Positions 1 to 8,867 of a stretch of 21,945 nt of DNA are shown here, one piece after another; the first letter of the stretch is position 1; the number at the start of each line of letters is the position of its first letter. The stretch comes from Ophiosphaerella korrae (lineage: Eukaryota; Ascomycota; Dothideomycetes; Pleosporales; Phaeosphaeriaceae): positions 1-21,945 of the forward strand of contig JALNQF010000569.1 of NCBI GenBank assembly GCA_028456385.1, written 5' to 3'. Both the position numbers and the translations under genes were made by a program. The notes under the pieces were generated by a model. The model was not told where the DNA came from, made no database searches, and saw only the letters and a list, made by a program, of their open reading frames with translations.

Positions 1-847
1 TACTATAGTACTTAGACTAATATAACCTATAACTAAAGCTAGAGAAGTATAAATAGTATAAGATAAAAGTAAAGTTTCTAGGATATATAATAGGTATTAA
101 CAAAGTTAAGATAAGCTAAGAAAAGATTAAAGTAGTAAAGGAATAAAAAGAACCTAAGATAGTTAAAGATATATAATTATTCTTAGGATTTATTAACTTT
201 AACTAATACTTTATAAAGAGATTTTCTAAAAAAGTACTACTACTTATAAAGCTTATAAAGAAAGATATAATATAGAAATAAAAAGTAGAGTAGAAATAAG
301 CTTATAAAGAGCTTAAGTAAGCCTATATTATACTACTAGTTTTAAAGTAATTTTATAGTAATAAGACTATAGTTATTAAAATAGATATATTAAATCTAGC
401 TTATAGAGTAATAGCGCTATAAGAGTATAAAGAAAAATAGTATCTAATTATATACTATTTAAGGAAGTTTATAGAATAAGAAGAAAGATACAATATATAT
501 AATAAAGAGCTACTAGTAATAGTTAATATACTTAAATATTAGAGAGTATACGCTAAAAGCGTAGTAGAAGTAATTATTAAGATAGATTATAAGAACCTAA
601 TATACTTTATAATAAGTAAGAAGTTAAAAGATAAGTAGATATAATAGTTAGAACTACTAAGATAGTATAAATTCAAGATCTAGTACGTACTAGGTAAGGA
701 AAATAGCTAAGTAGATATACTTAGCTAAAGATATAATATTATAGGAAAGAGATAAGTAGTAGAAGAAGCTATACTCTAAGATAATAGATAAGAATACCTA
801 GTACTAAATATATAACTAGTAGAAGAACAAGAAATTAATTATTATAG
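1..847 (+). pseudogene. Ty3/gypsy reverse transcriptase (thumb) and RNase H relic, RIP-mutated
   Basis: Read in one continuous + frame this stretch gives the typical order of a gypsy pol polyprotein: the end of the RT palm with FLGYIIG (around 100), the connection motif LGFINF..YFIK.FS (around 185-230), the RNase H start KTDILDLAYRVIAL (around 370-425), YNIYNKELLVIVN (around 492-530), DYKNL (around 585-600) and YKFKI.YVLGKEN (around 665-705). No frameshift is needed; the frame is broken only by many TAG and TAA codons where the family has Trp or Gln. The first 180 bases hold one CA and no TG, with TA everywhere, which is the RIP footprint (CpA to TpA). The window starts inside RT, so gag, protease and the 5' LTR lie outside. 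The right end is interrupted by the inserted element at 856. The family call is secure; the element is dead. Confidence 0.88.
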
Positions 848-855
848 CTATAATA

Positions 856-1277
856 GGTGTTACTAGAGTCGACTTCCTAGTACCTAAAGGGTATTAGTAG
901 ATTAAGAGTTAATAGTAAAAGCTCGAGTTATAATCTATAATAACTTATAAATAATAGAAGATGTTTCGCAACTATCTTATATTAGCGTTCTGTAGTTAAA
1001 GGATTAAATTACTAATACTATCCTAATAATATACATCTTACTAACTATATACTCGTTGTAATCTATAATCTATAGTTACTAAGACTAGTAGATTATAGAT
1101 CGTCCTAATCTATAATCTATTAATACTAAGAGTCTATAGATTATAGATTAGCCTAGGTGTCCTAGTTATGTGTAGTCTCCTAATCGAGGTTGTTACCCCG
1201 CTCGTCCTATACTTCGTTAGCGCCTAAATCGGGACTAATTAGTTCTATCTCGATTTCTTCTGTTACACCTGTAACAA
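856..1277 (+). repeat. Element copy 1 (+)
   Basis: This copy aligns along its whole length with 2271-2690. It has shared internal landmarks: a block of repeated AATCTATAATCTATAG-type inverted repeats (around 1062-1150), a GC-richer block containing GTTACCCC and GCGCCTAAAT (around 1188-1230), and an end CTGTTACACCTGTAACA. It has lost more CA/TG than copy 3, for example GATGTTTCGCAACTATCTTA here against ...CTTG in copy 3. No open reading frame is visible. Confidence 0.75.
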
Positions 1278-1705
1278 TAGCTATAACAAGAGAAAACTAA
1301 TTTAAACTAATTAGCCCTACTATAGATAACAACAATATATATAATCTATAAGATAATAAACTAGACTAAGAGACTAACTATAATAGAGACACGTAATAAA
1401 TTCGCGATTCGCGATCTTAGTAAATATAAAGTATAAATCTAAGTACGTAATAAATTTGTAATTTATAATCTTAGTAAATACAAAGTATAAAGCTAGCTAA
1501 GAAGGCTAGGTATATAGTTAGTAGTAATACGTATTATTAGGATAGTATTAGTAATTCAATTATTAACTATAAGCGATAATACTAAGATAGTTACAAAATA
1601 TCTTCTATTATTTATAGTATATTATAGATTACTATATAGACTTTTGTTATTACCTTTTAATCTACTAACAACTCTTAGGTATTAGGAAGTTAACCCTAGT
1701 AACAC
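1278..1705 (-). repeat. Element copy 2 (-), diverged
   Basis: Its reverse complement starts GGTGTTACTAGGGT and follows copy 1 through several long blocks (for example ACTAATACTATCCTAATAAT). It then has its own interior: two related direct repeats around 1395-1435 and 1445-1490 containing ACGTAATAAATT and AGTAAATA.AAAGTATAA. The inner end at the joint with copy 1 is degraded, so the left limit is approximate. Confidence 0.6.
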
Positions 1706-1713
1706 CTATAATA

Positions 1714-2270
1714 TTAATAATCTAGTTAAGATTATAAATAAGGTTCTAGAAGAATTATAAGAGGTAATTATATAATAATACTATAATAACCTAGTATATA
1801 GGTACCTAAGGATTATATAAACTATAGAACTAATCTAGAGGAATTATAGATTTAGTAAAATAAAAAAGAAAGTAACATAGTTTATTAAGGAATACGTAGA
1901 TTACTAGAAGAATAAGTATAAGATATATATACTATATAAGGAAATATAGGTAATTAAGATACTAGAAGAACTATAGATAGATATTATAATAGACTTTATT
2001 ATAGGACTACTAATATTAAAGGACTTAGTAATAGGAATAGGATATAATATAATAATAGTAATTATAGACTAATTTATAAAATACGCTAAGATAGAGAAAT
2101 TCTAAAGTAACTATATAGTAGATTAGCTAGGATACGTACTACTAGACATACTAATACAAAGATATAAGATACTAAAGAGTATTATTAGCGATAGAGATAA
2201 GCTTTTTATATCTAATTACTAGATAACGCTACTTATAGTAATAGAAATAAAAAGAAAGCTATTTGTAATA
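1714..2270 (+). pseudogene. Gypsy integrase relic, N-terminal part (zinc-binding domain and first two catalytic Asp)
   Basis: After the insert the gypsy frame resumes. The segment around 1815-1905 matches the H2C2 zinc-binding region (TIELI.RNYRFSKIKKKVT.FIKEYVDY.KNK in one frame with RIP stops). The core follows with IDIIIDFIIGL (the first catalytic Asp is codon 1992-1994), VIID.FIKYAKIEKF, and ILKSIISDRDKLF around 2170-2205, holding the second Asp. Stops are again at former Gln/Trp codons. The segment ends at K.KLFVI, where element copy 3 is inserted. Confidence 0.85.
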
Positions 2271-2690
2271 GGTCGTTACTAGGGTCGACTTCCTAGTACC
2301 TAAGAGTATTAGTAGATTGTAAGTTAATAGTAAAGGCTTAGGAGTGATCTGCAATAACTATAAACAATAGAAGATGTTTCGCAACTATCTTGTATTAGCG
2401 TTCTATAGTTAAGGGATTGAATTGCTAATACTATCCTAACAATGCGCATCTTACTAACTATATACTCGTCGTAATCTGTAATCTATAGTTACTAAGACTA
2501 GTAGATTATAGATTATCTTAATCTATAATCTATTAATGCTAAGAGTCTACAGATTACAGATTAGCCTAAGTGTCCTAGTTATGTGTAGTCCCCTAATTAA
2601 GGTTGTTACCCTACTCGTCCTATGCTTCGTTAGCGCCTAAATTAGGACTAATTAGTTCTATCTCGATTTCTTCTATTACACCTATAACAC
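2271..2690 (+). mobile_element. Element copy 3, inserted inside the integrase
   Basis: This 420 bp single copy of the same element as 856-1277 starts GGTCGTTACTAG and ends CCTATAACAC. The flanks TTGTAATA (2263-2270) and TATTAATA (2691-2698) agree at 6 of 8 bases and may be a decayed target duplication. It keeps more CA/TG than its neighbours (CTGCAATAAC, AATGCGCATC, CTACAGATTACAG), so it was mutated less, or independently. It separates the second catalytic Asp of the integrase from the Glu. Confidence 0.72.
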
Positions 2691-3291
2691 TATTAATAGC
2701 ATATTATCTATAGATAGATAGATAGAGTAGACTAATAGAATATTAAAGATATATCTAAGGATTTATAGTAACTAGAAGTAAAATAATTAGGTATTACTAT
2801 TACTTATAGTATAGTTAGCCTATAATAATAAGTACTTAGAAGTAATAAGTAAAACACCTTATTTTATAAACTATAGGATATACCCTAATTTATTTAAGAG
2901 AATACTACTAGGACCTAAGATAGAGGTAGCGCTAGTTAGAGTTAAGGATATACAAGAACTCTATAATAAGATAAGATAAAAACTAGAAAAAGCTTAGAAA
3001 TAAAGTATTTTATATATTAATTAAAAATAAAAAATAGTACTTTAGCTAAAAAAAGGAGATAAAGCGTATCTTTATATAAAGAATCTATAGATAAAGTAAC
3101 TTAGTAAAAGACTAGACTATATTAAAGTAAGACTATTTTTAGTTAAAGAAGATAATAGGCTAGTTACAAAAACGCTAGAACTACCTAAAGATACTAAGGT
3201 ATACTCTAAGTTCTATATAAGCCTACTAGAACTAGCTAAGCTAAAAATACTAGTATAGTAATAATTCTAATATTAGAAGGAGGAAGATAAT
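2691..3291 (+). pseudogene. Gypsy integrase relic, C-terminal part
   Basis: The frame continues with the ID..IE.TNRILK..LRIY segment (the third catalytic residue Glu is codon 2725-2727). It then gives NNWVLLLLIVQLAYNNKYLEVISKTPYF-type sequence (around 2786-2865), a basic GDKAYLYIKNL stretch (around 3057-3090) and LPKDTKVYSKFYISLLE (around 3183-3232). These are the family hallmarks of the region between the integrase core and the chromodomain. No frameshift is obvious, only RIP-type stops. Confidence 0.83.
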
Positions 3292-3470
3292 AAGTTTAAA
3301 GTTAAAAACCTATAAAGATATTAAGAAATAGGACGCAACAACTTCTAAAGTATATAGTTTCTCTAAGAGTAGCTAGTAAAATAGAAAGGCTACCTAGTAA
3401 GTAAAAATACGTAGGAACCTAAAGCTAATCTATAGAATTATTAGTAGATACTTAAGAAAGTAAGAAACAA
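3292..3470 (+). pseudogene. Chromodomain at the pol C-terminus (chromovirus)
   Basis: The frame contains LVK.KGYLVSKNT.EPKANL (around 3375-3430), where the two stops fall at the aromatic-cage Trp codons of the canonical KWKGY...NTWEP motif (TGG to TAG). This places the element in the chromovirus clade of Ty3/gypsy, whose chromodomain guides integration into heterochromatin. Confidence 0.8.
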
Positions 3471-4161
3471 GTACTATATACTAAGATATATAGGATATAT
3501 AAAGCTATAGCTAGGATATAATAGATATATTAGTAGAAGTAAGTTCTATAATAAACCTAACTATATAGAGCCTATAAAGCGCCCTTAGTTATAATAAATT
3601 TATCTAATAAGCTAATAGTAGACTAGATAGTAGGAGAAGAGGTAATATTAATAGTAGTAGTAGAATAGTTAAGAACTTACGCTAAGACCTTATTACCTTC
3701 TTACTCTAACTCTAACGCTAGGCACAAGGCCTTATAATAAGTACGCTCTTTAGTAGATTTTAATATTTTCTTATTACGTAGTAAATAAGTAATAATAATA
3801 GTAAGAAGTTTTTTATTATTATTAACCTTTTTATAGAACTCTTTACAAGTTTAATTAAGAAACTCCTAAGTTATACTAACGTAAGAATACCTTATACAAG
3901 TATACTTAGTATACTTTAGAGTAGAATCTAGTATAATAAAATAAAGAATACCTAAGAGAGAATAATATAGACAAAGTGTTTTAGAAATATAGTTTATAGT
4001 AAAGATTTCTAATAAGAGATAAAGTCTACAAGACTATAAGGGAGGTAATATTATAGTAAGATAGTTTTTAACTAGAAGGTAGAGTAAACTACTTATAAGC
4101 TAGACCTAGCTAATAGAGGCCTAGGCCTAAGGATAGACCTAGCGTAAGAAAGGAGGATAGT
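3471..4161. other. RIP-mutated 3' region between pol and LTR
   Basis: This stretch is AT-rich with few CA/TG dinucleotides. No domain can be read in either strand. The right end is purine-rich (AAGAAAGGAGGATAG, around 4147-4161), as expected for a polypurine tract next to a 3' LTR. Confidence 0.5.
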
Positions 4162-4658
4162 GTTATAATACTAAGTAGTAGGTAAGCTATTATATTATAC
4201 GCGATTAGGCTAGGTAATATAGTATAGTAGAATATGTAACTATTTAGTAGTAAACGCTCTAGAGTAAACGCTCTAGAGTAAACGCTTTAGAATAAGCGCT
4301 CTAGAGTAAACGCTCTAGAGTAAACGCTTTAGAATAAGCGCTCTAGAGTAAACGCTCTAGAGTAAGTACCTAGGAATAAATACTAGATAGTAGTATATAG
4401 AGACGTTAATAGACCTTTATAGACTATCGTGTTTAATCTCTTTTTTACCTCTTATTCTAATAGAGTATTACAACTAATACTTTAATTAGATTCTTATCTA
4501 CCTATTAATACTTATATACCTTGTAATACTCTAATAAGAGCTAACTATTAATTAAGTTAAGTAACTAACTTATTTATTAACCTCGCCCGTCTTATAGAAG
4601 CCTACTTGCCCTCGTTACCTTTACTAGTTCTAAGGACTTAATATAACCCTATTACAAA
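4162..4658 (+). repeat. Putative 3' LTR of the chromovirus
   Basis: The start TGTTATAATACTAAG follows the purine tract directly, as a 3' LTR should. The end is placed at CCTATTACA near 4658 because that is the first TA.ACA-like end, but this is a guess: the 5' LTR is outside the window and cannot be compared. It contains the 14-bp tandem array listed separately. Confidence 0.4.
4247..4372. repeat. 14-bp tandem array with 42-bp higher-order period
   Basis: Nine head-to-tail units of AGAGTAAACGCTCT lie at 4247, 4261, 4275, 4289, 4303, 4317, 4331, 4345 and 4359, the last one degraded. Three variants (AGAGTAAACGCTCT, AGAGTAAACGCTTT, AGAATAAGCGCTCT) alternate in the same order with a 42-bp period, so the array grew at least once by duplicating a block of three. 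Confidence 0.9.
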
Positions 4659-5068
4659 CCCTTACTTAACTAATTATATACTTAGTACTATATATACTAT
4701 ATACTACTAGTTATAGCTAACTAGATATTAACTCCCTTTTTAGCTTAGTTTATTAGTATACTATATCCTTATACTAGGTTGCCTTTAATAATATATTTTA
4801 GAAAAACTTGTAGTTAGTTAACTTGTATAATTATATTATTAATTTATTATTTAATATAATAACTAAAGAAATTATTATAAATAACTTATTAGATTAGATA
4901 TAAAACCTAAGTTTCGTATATAGTCTAAAGTCTAGTATATAGCCTAGTGTCTATCTAGATAAGGAGCTAGTATAGTAATAAGTATGCTAAGTAAACTAAT
5001 AACTAGAATCTAGGTATACCTAGAATCTACTAGTATTATACTAGTATAATATTAGTATAACCTTTATA
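4659..5068. other. AT-rich RIP-affected stretch, no gene seen
   Basis: It has the same dinucleotide bias as the retroelement. It contains small palindromes such as ATTCTAGGTATACCTAGAAT near 5010-5032. No protein similarity is visible on either strand. Confidence 0.5.
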
Positions 5069-5345
5069 TAACGAAGGCTCTTAGAATACTTAAGACCTTT
5101 AAGAACTCTAGTACGAGTTAGAGGTAGAGCTAATACACTAGAAATTATAACGTTATATAGTAGTAGTCTAAAGTAAAGTAGATACGCTATACTAGCGTAT
5201 AAAAGGCTCTACACTTCCGAATAGAGTAAAGTAAGTATTATTCTCTCTTAGATACTAGTAGTACTCTTAAATACTATTCGTTATCGCTTTACTATCTCTT
5301 ATAGCCTATAGCAAGTACTATTATCTTCTAGCTACCTCCTAATAT
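5069..5345 (+). repeat. Long inverted repeat, left arm (heavily RIP-mutated)
   Basis: The reverse complement of 5464-5738 aligns to this arm over its whole length. Anchors are TAACGAAGG at 5069, the CTCTAGTACGAG segment, TTAGATACTAGTAGTACT and AGCTACCTCCTAA at the right end. Nearly all differences I can align are C to T or G to A with this arm carrying the T or A, for example CTAGTACGAG here against CTGGTACGAG in the other arm. No coding potential is seen. Confidence 0.85.
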
Positions 5346-5463
5346 TTTTACTTACTTATAGCTAGTAGGATTAGTTAGGCGCGTAGAGTTAATATTTCTA
5401 AAGTTCTACATTTAATTAGTTAGTATATAATAAGGATAGAGTAAGTGTAGGAGGAAGGATTAT

Positions 5464-5738
5464 GTTAGGAGGTAGCTGGAAGACAATAGTACTTGCCGTA
5501 GGCCACAGGAGATAGTGAAGGGATGACAGATAGTGTTCGATAGTACTACTAGTATCTAAGGGAGAATAATACTTGCCTTACTCTCTTCGCAAGTATTAAG
5601 CCTTTTATGCGCCTGTGTAGCGCATCGGCCCCGCTTTGGATTACAACTATACAATGTCATGATCTTTGGTATATTGGCCCCACCCCTAACTCGTACCAGA
5701 GTTCACGAGAGTCTCGAGTGTTCGGAGAACCTTCGTTA
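5464..5738 (-). repeat. Long inverted repeat, right arm (little RIP)
   Basis: This is the partner of 5069-5345 across a 118 bp spacer. It keeps normal CA/TG (GTAGCTGGAAGACAATAG, TAGGCCACAGGAGATAG), in contrast to the left arm. The edge of the RIP block therefore falls in the spacer, at about 5455. The identity of the repeated sequence is unknown; no protein or RNA family is recognised. Confidence 0.85.
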
Positions 5739-5950
5739 CAGATTAACTAGAGTAAGTAGGTACTTATAGCTATATTAGTAAGTAAAAAGGCGATGTAAGT
5801 ACTAGAAAGCTAGAGCTACTCTACTAGGATTGATTAGGCAAGTATACGCACAAGTATAGGCCCTCTTACCTAAAAAATAATTATATAACTATTGAACACA
5901 AGATCTCTTAAATCGCAGGTAAACTACAACTGCAGCTTACCTAGGGGGTG

Positions 5951-6259
5951 TGTTACAAGAGCTTAACGATCCCTGCAAGAGATCAACAATCCCTAACACA
6001 ATACGAAGCTCTACAGCTAGAGCTAAGATTAGATAAGTACAGAACCTAAACGGAACAGAAGAAACTATAAGATCTGGTGATCTCACGTAGATATGTAAGC
6101 CATCTCTTTTGTAGTTATTTAGAATCAATAAACATCTCCTATTTATTCCTAAGCTCACAATCTCACAACAGTTTATTAACGTTCCTATATAGTTATATAC
6201 TCTAAGGCAATCTACCTTAGAGCGCTCTATCTTAGAGCAATCCATCTTGGATTGCTGCA
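5951..6259 (-). repeat. Possible solo LTR (Copia-like), minus strand
   Basis: On the minus strand the segment begins TGCAGCAATCC and ends TCTTGTAACA (TG...CA). It has a TATATAA box about 70 bases in (GAGTATATAACTATATAGG) and an AATAAA signal further on (GGAATAAATAGG), the expected order of LTR parts. The 5' part carries nested inverted repeats of the GCAATCC/GGATTGC type. A minus frame stays open across it for 107 codons, but its product looks like translated LTR, not a protein. No target duplication was found. The 210 bp before it (5739-5950) are AT-rich with no feature. Confidence 0.4.
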
Positions 6260-7098
6260 CCTCCTTTGCCCGACCAATAGACTCTTGTCCTCTGTCCGCG
6301 TTCCTGTTTCGGATCGTACCAGCTATATCCTTAAAAAAGGCGGCGAGTATATACTTTAGATAGACCGTAACTTAGCTTGTTATTCTAAGACTACACTAAA
6401 GTAGAGAGAACAATATAGAATAGATTATTTTATATTAGCCGGAAAGAGCCTAGATTTCTCTATTGTGAATACATACGCATTGCTACTTAAACGCTTATTT
6501 TACTCAAGGAAGTGCAGGACTAAATCGCAAGGGGTGAAGAGGTTCCACGAGGCATAGAACAAGCTTGGCCCAACTAAGATAAATCGTATGATAGATCAGT
6601 ACCCATCACGCCCACGTGAGATACGAGATAGATACGGTGCGAGAGCATCTAGATTCTGAGTTTGAAACCAATCGCTATGCAGAACGTTGAAAAAATGGGT
6701 GTGTTTTAAGGTGCTGATGCATTGATGTTGGTGGGCCGTGCTGAAAAAGCCACTTTCTCAGTTTACCGAGTGCCTAAGCAACAAGCGAGAACCTAATAAG
6801 GTTATCCTCCGGATACTTAATCTCTAGTTTGTGTATCTTATCTAACAACGGGAAGATATGAAGATTGCACTTCTTGATAAAAGTGTGCCCTTCTATCTGA
6901 CTCGTCTATTGCTTTGGAAAATTCATTATATGCGCAATGCTAATTAAAGGTGTGTAATGGTATATTTTGTTTCTCTCGAGTGTTGCTTGCTCTTTACTAT
7001 TATATCCTATTTGATGGCATAGCTGGTCGCTTTGTGGTGAAGTATAATACATTGAACACAAATTATACTATATAATATCTGGCGAATATGGGGCCTAG
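6260..7098. other. Intergenic, nothing recognised
   Basis: Composition returns to normal beyond about 6460. No frame longer than about 60 codons with credible content was found, and no tRNA-like structure. It includes the 3' flank of the secreted-protein gene. Confidence 0.5.
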
Positions 7099-7736
7099 CT
7101 AACCCGCCCTTGGGAAGTCAGGCTTACCAATGGTCCATCCGTCGCATTGAGTCCGTCCAAGAGCATTTCCCAAGCACTCACACTCACCCGCTTGGGGATT
7201 CCCCACACATTGTCCACCAGTCTTATCGATAATTTGGCACATGGTATACCTGTTTTCGGTACGTTAGCTGAATATCCCACTGGCTACCGGGACGAACAGT
7301 ACTTACGCAGTCGGATTCGGATTCTTGTTGTAGCAGTTTATTACAGGCTTCGCATCATTGCACGTCGACTTCAAAAACACATACATCTTCTGATTGAATT
7401 GGGTGGTATGGACCTAATTGATAGGTCAGCAATTATATTCCACCGCTTCCGTGACCTGAAACCTACAGCGAGTGTGTCCGTATCATCAGGTGTGGCACCA
7501 TTGATACATGAGGTGGGAAACTCAGCCTTGGAGATGATGTCGTATGAACCATTGCCGGCGTCGATTGAATTTGATGCCGTTTGCTGAAGGTTCAGCGCCG
7601 TGCCGTCGGGGCATCGAAAGGGATCTGGAGGACTCCAGGTCGTTCCGGCGCAGCCGCCGGCACCATTGCATACTTTAGGGTTCCAACCGGCAAGTGTTAC
7701 TGGGAGCAATACTGTAACAGGGATGATATAACGCAT
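7099..7736 (-). CDS. Small secreted cysteine-rich protein, three exons
   Basis: The model joins exons 7736-7467, 7413-7307 and 7249-7099 and gives 175 residues. Intron 1 (53 bp) has donor GTAGGT, branch GCTGACC and acceptor TTAG; intron 2 (57 bp) has GTAAGT, GCTAACG and ACAG. Both are of normal fungal type and keep the frame. Residues 1-16 form a short hydrophobic signal peptide (MRYIIPVTVLLPVTLA) with a likely cut before GWNP. The mature part has 11 cysteines (23, 29, 42, 77, 108, 117, 130, 140, 149, 151, 161), several appearing only after splicing, including CEC at 149-151. It has no membrane segment after the signal and no catalytic motif I know. I do not recognise the family. Secreted effector-like, antimicrobial or cell-surface roles are all possible. 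The odd cysteine count suggests one free thiol or a dimer. Confidence 0.78.
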
Positions 7737-8867
7737 ATTGGAAGACGAGGCTAGTGAAGAAGTGATAAGGTCTCAGTTGGGATATATCGAGAGTTCTTGG
7801 TTTAGCAAATCGACGACATATGTTCTCGTTATATACTTTTTTGTTCATAGTGAAAGGACCGAAACGATTGTGCTAATCCATAATGCTAATATGGCCTCAA
7901 GCTTGATTATGGCGCAGTATTCATCGTGCGCATTTGGGTAATTAACGGCTACTTAATTAGATGGCCGAAGACTCGCCGCAAAATTAATGGTTTTTGCGCA
8001 AATCATTCAACGCCTATTGCACAGCCACGAAGCCTAGTCCTGCTCATCTTAGTAGTGCGGGTCTAAAATTTTGCCGACTACTCACCGATATATGGAGGTG
8101 AAATAACACCGGAACAATCCATCCATCACATGTGTTCACCTACGGTCATCTTGGCCCCAAAGATGGCCCTATTAACTGCAGCTATACCACAACAACTCCT
8201 CAAATTACTCTGCTCACTACCAGATTCGTGTTAGTGTTGTGGTCTGACTACCTAAGAAATATGTTGTCTGTCACAACCGGACCTATTACGTACCAGCCGG
8301 CTGTTGGTTAAATCTCGAAGCTAATATCGTCCACAATACGATCGGCCCGGATGTATTGTCGAGCCTCCCCTAGAACTTCTGAGCGCCTTCAGGAAATGCT
8401 AAGTGAGCCATCAAGGCGGTTGTATTTCGAGCGATGATGCTCAGAATGCCGAGGTCAAAACGCGTTGTCTCGGTACATGTCGAAATCTGGTATCGTCTTG
8501 GTTGTGAGTATGCATCTCGCGTGGCGGTGTCTACGTTTCGTAAATAGTTGCATACTTGCACTATAAGCGCCGGGAAGGTTCGCGGTGATTTTTGTCATCT
8601 CTACGTGGTGTTTCTTGGCACCGGCCGTATCGGTGGTAGTGATTTTGGGTCAGTAAAGCTTTCTCGGCTGGTCGGTACAAGCCCCGGTGGCCGTTCGCGA
8701 GTGGTGCATTTGGAACAGCATAGAAGACACAATTGTATGGTAATGCTTCTCAGAATGTATTCCTTGGGCAAGTGGCGCCTAGTTGGTCATATGGCTAGAA
8801 AACTTATTAAATATCCATAGAACAGAACTGTGAAGCGTTGGTATTGTAGGGGCATGTGGGCTTCTCT
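7737..8867. other. Intergenic with one unresolved minus-strand open frame
   Basis: This is the shared upstream flank of the secreted-protein gene and downstream flank of the channel gene. A minus frame at 8561-8370 (about 63 codons ending ALMAHLAFPEGAQKF) and an overlapping minus frame starting ATG near 8615 have somewhat protein-like composition. I could not join them into a model with good splice sites or match a family. They may be the remains of a lost gene. Confidence 0.4.

Larger units (their letters stand above)
856..1705. mobile_element. Inverted pair of a ~420 bp TIR element, with 8-bp target duplication
   Basis: This insert interrupts the gypsy pol between RNase H and integrase. 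It is bounded by a perfect 8-bp direct repeat CTATAATA (848-855 and 1706-1713). It begins GGTGTTACTAG and ends with the reverse complement CTAGTAACAC; the similarity of the two ends runs inward at least 48 bp and, with RIP-type changes, through most of each half. The insert is therefore two copies of one element in inverted (tail-to-tail) orientation: 856-1277 (+) and about 1278-1705 (-). A third CTATAAYA (1281-1288, CTATAACA) sits at the joint. An 8-bp duplication is usual for hAT-type transposition, but no transposase is seen, so a non-autonomous, MITE-like or foldback element is the likeliest reading. The joint boundaries are uncertain by about 15 bp. Confidence 0.7.

Noticed and set aside
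1062..1150. tRNA-like or structured RNA in the AATCTATAATCTATAG block of the element
   Set aside because: The inverted repeats fit the internal palindromes of the transposable element and there are no A/B box pol III motifs.
4247..4372. CRISPR-like array
   Set aside because: The units are 14 bp with no spacers and the genome is fungal; it is a plain tandem repeat.
5937..6260. Minus-strand 107-codon open frame as a gene
   Set aside because: The segment has LTR-like TATA, AATAAA and TG...CA ends and the translation has no protein-like pattern.
7147..7587. Plus-strand 146-codon open frame
   Set aside because: It is antisense to the spliced secreted-protein gene and spans its introns; no signal or domain is seen.
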